Below, piece by piece: positions 13,195 through 20,860 of a stretch of 46,893 nt of DNA. Below the pieces are notes generated by a model, which worked only from the letters and a program-made list of their open reading frames with translations, made no database searches and was not told the DNA's origin. How positions within the stretch are numbered: the first letter of the stretch is position 1; each line of letters starts with the position of its first letter. The DNA is taken from contig NZ_JAJCTD010000011.1 of assembly GCF_020564565.1 (NCBI RefSeq), positions 1 through 46,893 on the forward strand, written 5' to 3'. The stretch comes from Rhodobacter sp. Har01 (GTDB lineage Bacteria; Pseudomonadota; Alphaproteobacteria; Rhodobacterales; Rhodobacteraceae). Position numbers and translations under genes: made by a program.

Positions 13195-14553
13195 ATGGCA
13201 TCCGCCGCAGAACAGATGGCCGCAAACCTTTCCTGGGGCGCGCTTGGCAAGGCGACCGATCTTCGGAGCCGCATCTTCTTCACCATCGGCCTTCTCATCG
13301 TCTATCGCCTGGGCACCTATATCCCGGTGCCCGGCATCGACGGCGACGCCCTGCGTGAGTTCATGACGAAGGCCGGGCAGGGCATCGGCGGGATGCTGAA
13401 CATGTTCACCGGCGGTGCGATCAGCCGGATGGGCATCTTCGCCCTGGGCATCATGCCCTACATCAGCGCCTCGATCATCGTGCAGCTGTTGTCCACGATG
13501 TATCAGCCCTGGCAGCACCTGAAAAAGGAAGGCGAGCAGGGCCGCAAGAAACTGAACCAGTACACCCGCTACGGCACGGTGGCGCTGGCGCTGTTCCAGG
13601 CCTACGGGATCGCCATGTCGATCCAGGGCGGTGGTCTGGCCCACACCCCGGGCATCTTCTTCACCCTGTCCTGCGTGATCACCCTGGTCGGTGGCACCAT
13701 GTTCCTGATGTGGCTGGGCGAGCAGATCACCAGCCGCGGCATCGGCAACGGCATCTCGCTGATCATCTTCGTCGGCATCGTGGCCGAGATTCCCGCTGCC
13801 ATCGCGCAATTCCTGGCGCAGGGCCGGTCGGGCGCGCTGTCCACGCCGGTGATCCTGGGCATCATCGCCATGGTGATCGCCGTCATCACCTTCGTGGTGT
13901 TCATGGAGCGCGCCCTGCGCAAGATCCACATCCAGTATCCGCGCCGCCAGGTGGGGATGAAGGTCTATGACGGCGGCTCATCGCACCTGCCGATCAAGGT
14001 CAACCCGGCGGGCGTGATTCCGGCGATCTTCGCCTCGTCGATCCTGCTCTTGCCGACCACGGTCAGCACCTTCTCGGGGCAGAACACCAACCCGGTGCTG
14101 TCGTTCATCAGCGCCTACCTGGGCTATGGCCAGCCGCTGCACCTGGTCTTCCTGGCGGCGCTGATCGTGTTCTTCAGCTACTTCTATACCTCGAACGTCA
14201 GCTTCAAGATCGACGACGTGGCCGAGAACCTGAAGACCCAGGGCGGCTTCATCCCCGGCATCCGGCCCGGCAAGAAGACCGAGGAATACCTGGAATACGT
14301 GGTCAACCGCGTGCTGGTCCTGGGTTCGGCCTACCTTGCGGCGGTCTGTCTGCTGCCCGAAGTGCTGATCTCGAAGATCGGTGTTCCGTTCTACTTCGGC
14401 GGCACCTCGGTGCTGATCGTGGTCTCGGTCACCATGGACACGATCAACCAGGTCCAGTCGCACCTGCTGGCCCACCAGTACGAGGCGCTGATCGAGAAAA
14501 GCCAGCTGCGCGGCAAGCGGCGCACGGCGCCCAAGGCTCCGGCGCGTCGATAG
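13195..14553 (+). CDS. secY: Preprotein translocase subunit SecY
   Basis: The product is 452 aa, the normal length, with ten predicted membrane segments. The LRSRIFFTIGLLIVYRLGTYIPVPGID region, the FALGIMPYISASIIVQLL plug/TM2 region and the cytoplasmic C5-loop residues near the FIPGIRPGKKTEEYL motif are present. It forms the SecYEG channel of the inner membrane. It is followed by adk after 3 bp, the common secY-adk pairing. Confidence 0.98.
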   Translation: MASAAEQMAANLSWGALGKATDLRSRIFFTIGLLIVYRLGTYIPVPGIDGDALREFMTKAGQGIGGMLNMFTGGAISRMGIFALGIMPYISASIIVQLLSTMYQPWQHLKKEGEQGRKKLNQYTRYGTVALALFQAYGIAMSIQGGGLAHTPGIFFTLSCVITLVGGTMFLMWLGEQITSRGIGNGISLIIFVGIVAEIPAAIAQFLAQGRSGALSTPVILGIIAMVIAVITFVVFMERALRKIHIQYPRRQVGMKVYDGGSSHLPIKVNPAGVIPAIFASSILLLPTTVSTFSGQNTNPVLSFISAYLGYGQPLHLVFLAALIVFFSYFYTSNVSFKIDDVAENLKTQGGFIPGIRPGKKTEEYLEYVVNRVLVLGSAYLAAVCLLPEVLISKIGVPFYFGGTSVLIVVSVTMDTINQVQSHLLAHQYEALIEKSQLRGKRRTAPKAPARR

Positions 14554-14556
14554 ACC

Positions 14557-15210
14557 ATGGCGAAGAACATCATCCTTCTGGGCCCCCCGGGTGCGGGCAA
14601 GGGCACGCAGGCCAAGCGTCTGGAAGAGACGCGCGGCATGGTTCAGCTTTCCACCGGCGACATGTTGCGCGAGGCGATGGCCTCGGGCAGCGACATGGGC
14701 AAGCGCGTCGCCGCGATCATGGACCGGGGCGAGCTGGTCACCGATGAGGTCGTCATCGGCCTGATCGAGGAAAAGCTGGGGCAGGGCACCTCGGGCGGGG
14801 TCATCTTCGACGGTTTCCCGCGCACGCTGAAGCAGGCCGATGCCCTGGGCGCGCTGATGGCGCGCCTTGGCCGGACGCTGGACGCGGTGATCGAGATGCA
14901 GGTTGACGACGCGGTGCTGGTGCGGCGGATCACCGGCCGCTACACCTGCGGCCAATGCGGCGCGGTCTACCATGACGAGACCCGGCCGACCAAGGTTGCG
15001 GGCACCTGCGACGTCTGCGGGTCCACCGAAATGAAGCGCCGGGCCGACGACACCGAAGAGGCGCTGAAGACCCGGCTGATGGAATACTACAAGAAGACCT
15101 CGCCCCTGATCGGCTATTACTATGCCAAGGGTCAACTGCGGTCAGTCGATGGCCTGGCGGAAGTGGACGCCGTCGCCGCAGCCATCACGAAAGTTCTTGA
15201 CAAGGTGTGA
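14557..15210 (+). CDS. adk: Adenylate kinase (zinc-lid type)
   Basis: The product is 217 aa. P-loop GPPGAGKGT at residues 9-17; the long LID domain carries four cysteines (131, 134, 151, 154), the structural zinc-site pattern of zinc-containing adenylate kinases. It catalyses AMP + ATP to 2 ADP. It is co-directional with secY, 3 bp after it, and ends the spc section. Confidence 0.97.
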   Translation: MAKNIILLGPPGAGKGTQAKRLEETRGMVQLSTGDMLREAMASGSDMGKRVAAIMDRGELVTDEVVIGLIEEKLGQGTSGGVIFDGFPRTLKQADALGALMARLGRTLDAVIEMQVDDAVLVRRITGRYTCGQCGAVYHDETRPTKVAGTCDVCGSTEMKRRADDTEEALKTRLMEYYKKTSPLIGYYYAKGQLRSVDGLAEVDAVAAAITKVLDKV

Positions 15211-15228
15211 ATACCCCGCCCCGCGCCC

Positions 15229-15257
15229 TTGACGGGGGCGGCAAAAGCCCATATGGC
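15229..15257 (+). promoter_or_regulatory. Candidate promoter of the alpha operon
   Basis: TTGACG (15229-15234) is followed 17 bp later by TATGGC (15252-15257). The -35 is good and the -10 weak. It lies just after adk in the 185-bp gap preceding rpsM, where a promoter for rpsM-rpsK-rpoA-rplQ is expected. Confidence 0.4.
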
Positions 15258-15355
15258 ACGGCGTCCCGCTGCGGAATCGCCCGCCGCGTGGTTTCCCCGT
15301 TTGATGGGAAGATCGTTGTCCCGGACCGAAAGCCCGGGGCGCAGTTGTGAAAAAA

Positions 15356-15375
15356 GGTTCCGGCACGACGGAACC
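15356..15375 (+). promoter_or_regulatory. Leader hairpin 20 nt upstream of rpsM
   Basis: GGTTCCG (15356-15362), loop GCACGA and CGGAACC (15369-15375) form a perfect 7-bp stem preceded by six A residues, just before the rpsM SD (AAAGGA). In E. coli, S4 represses the alpha operon at a structured rpsM leader. A similar role here is only an inference, since rpsD is not in this operon. Confidence 0.4.
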
Positions 15376-15395
15376 GCAACGAAAGGAAAAGCGCC

Positions 15396-15764
15396 TTGGC
15401 ACGTATCGCTGGCGTCAACATCCCCACCCAGAAGCGGGTTCCGATCGCGCTTCAGTACATCACCGGCATCGGCCCGGCGAATGCCGCGACGATCTGCGAG
15501 GCGCTCAAGATCGACACCGCCCGCCGGGTGAACCAGCTGACCGATGCCGAGGTCCTGGCGATTCGCGAGTACATCGACGCGCACTTCACCGTCGAGGGCG
15601 ACCTGCGCCGCGAAGTCAGCATGAACATCAAGCGGCTGATGGACTTGGGCTGCTACCGCGGCCTGCGCCACCGCAAGGGCCTGCCGGTCCGCGGCCAGCG
15701 CACCCATACCAACGCCCGCACCCGCAAGGGCCCGGCGAAGCCGATCGCCGGCAAGAAGAAATAA
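15396..15764 (+). CDS. rpsM: 30S ribosomal protein S13 (TTG start)
   Basis: The product is 122 aa, ARIAGVNIPTQKRVPIALQYITGIG at the N-terminus and RGQRTHTNARTRKG near the C-terminus. The conserved MARIAGVNIP start is encoded by TTG at 15396; no in-frame ATG fits. AAAGGA lies 9 nt upstream. A TTG start on a major ribosomal protein is uncommon and would lower initiation efficiency. S13 bridges 30S and 50S and contacts P-site tRNA. Confidence 0.96.
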   Translation: MARIAGVNIPTQKRVPIALQYITGIGPANAATICEALKIDTARRVNQLTDAEVLAIREYIDAHFTVEGDLRREVSMNIKRLMDLGCYRGLRHRKGLPVRGQRTHTNARTRKGPAKPIAGKKK

Positions 15765-15779
15765 GAGGAGCGCAAGAGC

Positions 15780-16178
15780 ATGGCACGTGATCCGAAAGCC
15801 GCCGCGCGCACCAAGCGCAAGGAACGCAAGAACATCGCCACTGGCGTGGCGCATGTGAACAGCTCGTTCAACAACACCAAGATCCTGATCTCGGACGTCC
15901 AGGGCAATGCGATTGCCTGGTCGTCGGCTGGCACCATGGGCTTCAAGGGCAGCCGCAAATCGACGCCCTACGCTGCCCAGATGGCCGCCGAGGACGCTGG
16001 CCGCAAGGCGCAGGAACACGGCGTGAAGACGCTGGAAGTCGAAGTCCAGGGCCCGGGTTCGGGCCGCGAATCGGCGCTGCGCGCGCTGGCCGCCGTGGGC
16101 TTCCAGATCACCTCGATCCGCGACGTGACGCCGCTGGCGCACAACGGCTGCCGTCCGCCGAAGCGCCGCCGCGTCTGA
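15780..16178 (+). CDS. rpsK: 30S ribosomal protein S11
   Basis: The product is 132 aa. It contains the HVNSSFNNTKILISD and GSRKSTPYAAQMAAE segments and ends in DVTPLAHNGCRPPKRRRV, the strictly conserved S11 tail. AGAGGAG precedes ATG 15780. It is a platform protein near the mRNA exit. Confidence 0.98.
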   Translation: MARDPKAAARTKRKERKNIATGVAHVNSSFNNTKILISDVQGNAIAWSSAGTMGFKGSRKSTPYAAQMAAEDAGRKAQEHGVKTLEVEVQGPGSGRESALRALAAVGFQITSIRDVTPLAHNGCRPPKRRRV

Positions 16179-16194
16179 CGCGCTGAAAATACTG

Positions 16195-16231
16195 CCGGGC
16201 CATGCGTCTTGCGTGGCCCGGTTCATGTTTT
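16195..16231 (+). terminator. Terminator-like hairpin between rpsK and rpoA
   Basis: CCGGGCCA (16195-16202) pairs perfectly with TGGCCCGG (16214-16221) across an 11-nt loop. TTCATGTTTT follows. It probably tunes rpoA relative to the ribosomal proteins rather than ending the operon. Confidence 0.5.
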
Positions 16232-16296
16232 GAAAGACCCTCGGGCGCCCCGCCCCATCGGACCATGGGGGCGGCGGCTGGAATGGAGGACAGTCC

Positions 16297-17313
16297 ATGA
16301 TCCACAAGAATTGGCAGGAACTGATCAAGCCGACGCAGCTGGTCGTGAAGCCGGGCGCCGACCCCAACCGGGTCGCCACCGTCATCGCCGAACCGCTGGA
16401 GCGCGGCTTTGGTCTGACCCTGGGCAACGCGCTGCGTCGGGTGCTGCTGTCGTCGCTGCAAGGCGCGGCGATCACCAGCGTGCAGATCGACAACGTGCTG
16501 CATGAATTCTCCAGCGTCGCCGGGGTGCGGGAAGACGTCACCGACATCGTGCTGAACCTCAAGGGTGTGGCGCTGAAGATGGACGTCGAGGGGCCGAAAC
16601 GGCTGTCGATCTCGGCAAAGGGTCCGGGCGTCGTCACTGCCGCCGCCATCTCGGAATCGAACGGCATCGAGGTGCTGAACAAGGACCACGTGATCTGCCA
16701 CCTTGACGAGGGCGCGGACGTGTTCATGGAACTGACGGTTTCGACCGGCAAGGGCTATGTCTCGGCCGACAAGAACCGCCCGGAAGATGCACCGATCGGC
16801 CTGATCCCGATCGACGCGATCTATTCGCCGGTCAAGAAGGTCAGCTACGAAGTGCAGCCCACCCGCGAAGGCCAGGTGCTGGACTATGACAAGCTGACGA
16901 TGAAGGTGGAAACCGACGGCAGCCTGACGCCGGAAGATTCGGTGGCCTATGCCGCGCGCATCCTGCAGGACCAGCTGGGAATCTTCGTCAACTTCGAGGA
17001 GCCCGAGGCGGCGAAGTCGGGCGAAGTGGACGCGGGGCTGGAATTCAACCCGCTGCTCTTGAAGAAGGTGGACGAGTTGGAGCTTTCCGTGCGTTCGGCC
17101 AACTGCCTCAAGAACGACAACATCGTCTATATCGGCGACCTGATCCAGAAGACCGAGGCCGAGATGCTGCGGACTCCGAACTTCGGCCGCAAGTCCTTGA
17201 ACGAGATCAAGGAAGTGCTGTCGGGCATGGGCCTGCACCTGGGCATGGACGTCGAGGACTGGCCGCCGGAGAACATCGAAGACCTGGCCAAGCGCTTCGA
17301 AGATCAATTCTGA
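16297..17313 (+). CDS. rpoA: DNA-directed RNA polymerase subunit alpha
   Basis: The product is 338 aa. The N-terminal dimerisation domain has PLERGFGLTLGNALRRVLLSSL. The C-terminal DNA-binding domain starts near residue 250 with VRSANCLKNDNIVYIGDLIQK and contains NFGRKSLNEIKEVL, the UP-element and activator-contact surface. GGAGGA precedes ATG 16297. It is in the usual alpha-operon position. Confidence 0.98.
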   Translation: MIHKNWQELIKPTQLVVKPGADPNRVATVIAEPLERGFGLTLGNALRRVLLSSLQGAAITSVQIDNVLHEFSSVAGVREDVTDIVLNLKGVALKMDVEGPKRLSISAKGPGVVTAAAISESNGIEVLNKDHVICHLDEGADVFMELTVSTGKGYVSADKNRPEDAPIGLIPIDAIYSPVKKVSYEVQPTREGQVLDYDKLTMKVETDGSLTPEDSVAYAARILQDQLGIFVNFEEPEAAKSGEVDAGLEFNPLLLKKVDELELSVRSANCLKNDNIVYIGDLIQKTEAEMLRTPNFGRKSLNEIKEVLSGMGLHLGMDVEDWPPENIEDLAKRFEDQF

Positions 17314-17318
17314 CAGGT

Positions 17319-17417
17319 AGGATGGGCAGTATTGCCCATCCTGCGCGACAAATGCCCGGACTGCCGGGGAACACATGGCGAAAGCCCAAGGTGAGCGGGG
17401 CCAATCGTAGGCCCCGC
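17319..17417 (+). other. Two hairpins in the rpoA-rplQ spacer
   Basis: AGGATGGGCA-GTAT-TGCCCATCCT (17319-17342, 10-bp stem, 4-nt loop) and GCGGGGCC-AATCGTA-GGCCCCGC (17395-17417, 8-bp stem) are both perfect and lack T runs. They occupy the 139-bp gap before rplQ and may be processing or attenuation sites. Confidence 0.45.
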
Positions 17418-17452
17418 CGGACAAAGCAAAACACGCAGACCAGGAGATTCCG

Positions 17453-17866
17453 ATGCGTCACTCCAGCGGCTACCGCAAACTGAACCGCACCCACGAACAC
17501 CGCAAGGCGCTGTTCGCCAACATGGCCGGCAGCCTGATCGAGCACGAGCAGATCAAGACCACCCTGCCCAAGGCCAAGGAACTGCGGCCGATCATCGAAA
17601 AGCTGATCACGCTGGCCAAGCGCGGCGATCTGCACGCCCGCCGTCAGGCCGCCAGCCAGTTGAAGCAGGACCAGTATGTCGAGCGCCTGTTCGCCATCCT
17701 TGGCCCGCGCTACAAGGACCGTCAGGGCGGCTACGTCCGCGTGCTGAAGGCCGGCTTCCGCTACGGCGACATGGCCCCGATGGCGATCATCGAGTTCGTC
17801 GATCGTGACCCGTCGGCCAAGGGCGCCGCCGACCTTGCCCGCACCGAGGCCGCCGACGCCGAGTGA
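17453..17866 (+). CDS. rplQ: 50S ribosomal protein L17
   Basis: The product is 137 aa. It starts MRHSSGYRKLNRTHEHRKALFANMAGSLI, diagnostic for L17, and ends GDMAPMAIIEFVDRD plus a short acidic tail. CAGGAGA precedes the ATG. It is the last alpha-operon gene. Confidence 0.98.
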   Translation: MRHSSGYRKLNRTHEHRKALFANMAGSLIEHEQIKTTLPKAKELRPIIEKLITLAKRGDLHARRQAASQLKQDQYVERLFAILGPRYKDRQGGYVRVLKAGFRYGDMAPMAIIEFVDRDPSAKGAADLARTEAADAE

Positions 17867-17894
17867 CGCGCGGGCCAAGACGCAGCGACACGGG

Positions 17895-17924
17895 AACCCG
17901 CCTCTTGGCGGGTTTTCGCTTTTC
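17895..17924 (+). terminator. Rho-independent terminator of the alpha operon
   Basis: AACCCGCC-TCTT-GGCGGGTT (17895-17914) has 8-bp perfect arms and is followed by TT, CGC and TTTT. It ends the ribosomal supercluster. Confidence 0.9.
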
Positions 17925-18035
17925 TTGGGCCGTCGTGTCGCGAGGTCATGGTATCGTTGCCGACGTCCAATGCTGGCCCGCCGGCAGAAAAGTGGTTAAG
18001 GTTGAACGAATCCTGCTCTAGGAGTGTCCAGGTTG

Positions 18036-18647
18036 ATGGCGCAGGTGAAGAGGTTGACTGAGTTGTACGAGGAACTGAGCAGGCTTGCCCCCGAAGGCTA
18101 CGCGGTCGGCCTTCACATTCGATACGCAACCCCATTGGTGTACCACAACCAGTATCCGTCCGCGTGGGTCAAATATTACAACGAGAACTCTTATTACCTT
18201 CGCGACCCGCTTGTGTTCTGGGGAATAGGCTCCACCGGAACCCGGCGGTGGAGCGAAATCCCGCTGCCTGACCCATTCGACTTGCTGAAAAAGGCCGCTG
18301 CCTACGGAATGCGTTTTGGCGCGGTCTCCTCATACGGCCCCATTTTTTCGCGCTCGATGGCGGGAGTCTGCCGATCCGACCGCGAATTCACGGATGGCGA
18401 AATGGAAAGCCTGGCCGACATCACGGCGCGCCTCCATATCGCGGCCAAACCGCCTTCGGAACTGTCGAAAGCACAGATCGAAGCCCTGCAATGCATCGCC
18501 AATGGGGACCGTCACACTGCTGCCGCAGAAAAGCTGGGGATTTCCGAAAGCGCCTTCAAGGCACGACTGAAGTCCGCTCGAATAAGACTGGAAGCGCGAA
18601 CGACCTCGGAAGCGCTTAGAAAGGCACGAGAGTATCGTATGCTCTGA
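18036..18647 (+). CDS. LuxR-family quorum-sensing regulator
   Basis: The product is 203 aa from ATG 18036; an in-frame TTG at 18033 also suits the AGGAG at 18020-18024, whereas GTG 18024 overlaps that SD. The N-terminal autoinducer-binding domain shows the conserved Trp44, Tyr48, Asp57 and Pro58. The C-terminal LuxR-type HTH is at about residues 135-195 (LSKAQIEALQCIANG...AAAEKLGISESAFKARLKSAR). It lies 54 bp before a luxI gene on the same strand, so it probably senses that synthase's AHL. Its GC content and codon use are clearly less GC-rich than its neighbours, hinting at separate ancestry. Confidence 0.88.
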   Translation: MAQVKRLTELYEELSRLAPEGYAVGLHIRYATPLVYHNQYPSAWVKYYNENSYYLRDPLVFWGIGSTGTRRWSEIPLPDPFDLLKKAAAYGMRFGAVSSYGPIFSRSMAGVCRSDREFTDGEMESLADITARLHIAAKPPSELSKAQIEALQCIANGDRHTAAAEKLGISESAFKARLKSARIRLEARTTSEALRKAREYRML

Positions 18648-18701
18648 GCATGTGCGGTTTCCCTCTGACCGGTTTTACCACCCCAGAAGGAGACTCTGAA
18701 A

Positions 18702-19289
18702 ATGGAAGTCACGACACTTTCTTTCGAAAACCTGCACAAGCATGGCGAGTTGTTTGCCAACATGTTCCGGGCCCGGCACAAGGCCTTTATCCAGCATAAC
18801 AAGTGGGACCTGCCGCAGGCCAACGGCATGGAGTTCGACCAGTACGACACCCCGGCCAGTCGCTGGGTGGCCGTGCACAAGAACGGCCAGATCCTGGCCG
18901 GTATCCGGCTGACCCCGACGACGCACCGCTGCGGGATCTATTCCTACATGATCCGCGACGCGCAGAAGGGTCTGCTCAGCAGCATCCCGTCGAACCTGCT
19001 GTATGACGAGGCCCCGGTCGCCGACCACATCTGGGAATCGAGCCGCGTCTTCGTGTCGGAACTGGTGCCGGCGGCCGACCGGATGCGGGTGCAAATGCAG
19101 TTGCGGCAGGAAATGGTGATCTCGGCCCGGAACCTGGGGGCGACCTCGGTGCTGGGTCTGATCCCCGAAGTCTCGCGCCGTCTGGGGCGTCGGGTTGGCC
19201 TGGACTGCGAGCCGGCCGGGCCGATCCTGAGCTTTGACGGCCTTGATTGCGTCTGCGTCTCGATTTCGATGGCGTCCAAGCTGCATTGA
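18702..19289 (+). CDS. Acyl-homoserine-lactone synthase (LuxI family)
   Basis: The product is 195 aa. All invariant LuxI residues are present at family positions: Arg25, Phe29, Trp35, Glu44, Asp46, Asp49, Arg69 (RLTPT), Glu112 and Arg115 (WESSRVF). The enzyme makes an N-acyl-homoserine lactone from SAM and an acyl-ACP or acyl-CoA; the acyl chain cannot be read from the sequence. AAGGAG lies about 8 nt before ATG 18702. The pair follows rplQ and ends at a hairpin. No convincing lux box was found upstream of either gene. Confidence 0.9.
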   Translation: MEVTTLSFENLHKHGELFANMFRARHKAFIQHNKWDLPQANGMEFDQYDTPASRWVAVHKNGQILAGIRLTPTTHRCGIYSYMIRDAQKGLLSSIPSNLLYDEAPVADHIWESSRVFVSELVPAADRMRVQMQLRQEMVISARNLGATSVLGLIPEVSRRLGRRVGLDCEPAGPILSFDGLDCVCVSISMASKLH

Positions 19290-19316
19290 CCAGGGGTGGT
19301 CAGGTGGGGTTCGAGA

Positions 19317-19341
19317 GGGGTCTTCCCTGAGGGAGGACCCC
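19317..19341 (+). terminator. Hairpin after luxI
   Basis: GGGGTCTTCCC (19317-19327), loop TGA and GGGAGGACCCC (19331-19341) form 11 bp with one G-U pair. There is no clear T run (CACCCTTG follows), so terminator strength is uncertain. The position, 28 bp after the luxI stop, fits transcript-end formation. Confidence 0.6.
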
Positions 19342-19438
19342 ACCCTTGTCCATGCACGGGCCTGTGACGACGCAGCCGTTGTCAGCCCGCCGGCCCGGAC
19401 GCAAGGTAGCGGCCGCACGACACACGGGAGCCGCCCGC

Positions 19439-20830
19439 ATGATCCGACTTTTTCGCGCGCCGATCCTGGCGCTGGCCGCAAGCCTGCCGCTGGCAGCGCC
19501 GGCCGAGACCACCGTTCCCGCAAACCAGGCCGAGATCGCGCTGTCCTTCGCGCCGGTGGTGCAGGCGACCGCGCCCGCCGTGGTGAACATCTATGCCCGC
19601 CAGGTGGTGCAGGACCGCGTCAGCCCCTTTGCGGGCGATCCGTTCTTTGACCAGTTCTTCGAAGAATTCGGCGCCACCCAGCCGCGCATCCAGAATTCAC
19701 TGGGCTCGGGTGTGATCGTCTCGGCCGACGGCATCGTGGTGTCGAACTACCATGTGGTCGCCGACGCCACTGACATCCGCGTCGTGCTGGCCGACCGCCG
19801 CGAATATGCCGCGACCCTGCTGCTGGCCGACCCGCAGGCCGACCTTGCCATCCTGAAGGTCGCCGCCGAGGCCCCGCTGCCCGCTCTGGAGTTGGGCGAC
19901 AGCGAGGCGCTGCAGGTGGGCGATCTGGTGCTGGCCATCGGCAACCCCTTCGGCGTCGGGCAGACCGTCAGCTCGGGCATCGTCTCGGGGCTGGCGCGGT
20001 CGGCCCTGCAGGTGGGCGACGGGACGGGCTATTTCGTGCAGACCGATGCGCCGATCAATCCCGGCAATTCCGGCGGGGCGCTGGTCGACATGGCCGGCCG
20101 GCTGGTCGGCATCAACACCGCCATCGTCACCCGTGACGGCGGCTCGAACGGCATCGGCTTTGCCATCCCGTCCGATCTGGTCGCCGCCGTGGTGGCCCAG
20201 GCCCAGGCCGGCGAGACGCAGTTCACCCGCCCCTGGGCCGGTCTCACCGGGCAAGAGGTTGACGGCGCCCTGGCCGAGGCGCTGGGGATGGCCCGCCCGT
20301 TGGGCGTTCTGATCACCGCGATGCACCCGCAAAGCCCCTTTGCCGCCGCCGGGCTGGCCGAGGGCGATGTGGTGCTGTCGCTGGGCGGGGCGGCAATCAA
20401 CACCCCGCAGGAATTCCTGTTCCGCCTTTCGGTGCTGGGCGCCGGCACCGCGCAAGAGGTGCGCTATCTGCACGACGGGGCCGAGGCCGTGGCGCAGGTT
20501 GCCATGGCTGCCGCCCCCGACACCCCCGACCGGCTGGCGCTGCAGGTGACGCAGGACGTGATCCTGCGCGGCGCGACGCTGGCCCGGATCAACCCGGCGG
20601 TCATGTCCGAACTTGGCCTGTCGCTGGATGCGCGGGGCGTGGCGCTGATCGCAACGCAGGACATCGCGCGCGAGGTGGGGTTGCAGCCGGGCGACATCCT
20701 GGTCGCGATCAACGGCCAGCCCGTCTCGACGCCCGACGAAGCCCTTGCCGCCGCAAGTGTCGCCTCGCGCCGCTGGCAGATCGACCTGATCCGCGCCGGC
20801 CAGCCGCTGCGCCTGCGCTTCCGGCTTTAG
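19439..20830 (+). CDS. DegP/HtrA-family periplasmic serine protease
   Basis: The product is 463 aa from ATG 19439, where a signal peptide begins (IRLFRAPILALAASLPLAAPA, cleavage after about residue 22). An earlier in-frame ATG at 19346 would mask it. The trypsin-like domain has the triad His105 (SNYHVVADA), Asp135 (DPQADLAIL) and Ser211 (INPGNSGGALVD). Two PDZ domains follow (about 265-350 and 375-460), the Do/DegQ layout. It degrades or holds misfolded envelope proteins. It lies 150 bp after luxI and 30 bp before rarA. Confidence 0.92.
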   Translation: MIRLFRAPILALAASLPLAAPAETTVPANQAEIALSFAPVVQATAPAVVNIYARQVVQDRVSPFAGDPFFDQFFEEFGATQPRIQNSLGSGVIVSADGIVVSNYHVVADATDIRVVLADRREYAATLLLADPQADLAILKVAAEAPLPALELGDSEALQVGDLVLAIGNPFGVGQTVSSGIVSGLARSALQVGDGTGYFVQTDAPINPGNSGGALVDMAGRLVGINTAIVTRDGGSNGIGFAIPSDLVAAVVAQAQAGETQFTRPWAGLTGQEVDGALAEALGMARPLGVLITAMHPQSPFAAAGLAEGDVVLSLGGAAINTPQEFLFRLSVLGAGTAQEVRYLHDGAEAVAQVAMAAAPDTPDRLALQVTQDVILRGATLARINPAVMSELGLSLDARGVALIATQDIAREVGLQPGDILVAINGQPVSTPDEALAAASVASRRWQIDLIRAGQPLRLRFRL

Positions 20831-20860
20831 ATTCCCCGTCACCGCGCCTAGATTGGCGCC

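Noticed and set aside
17375..17410. Eleven-codon ORF (MAKAQGERGQS) between rpoA and rplQ as a leader peptide
   Set aside because: No SD, no regulatory codon run; most likely chance.
17975..17989. CTGGCCCGCCGGCAG as a lux box before luxR
   Set aside because: Symmetry is imperfect and the CT-AG spacing is one base shorter than the usual 12; not enough to call.
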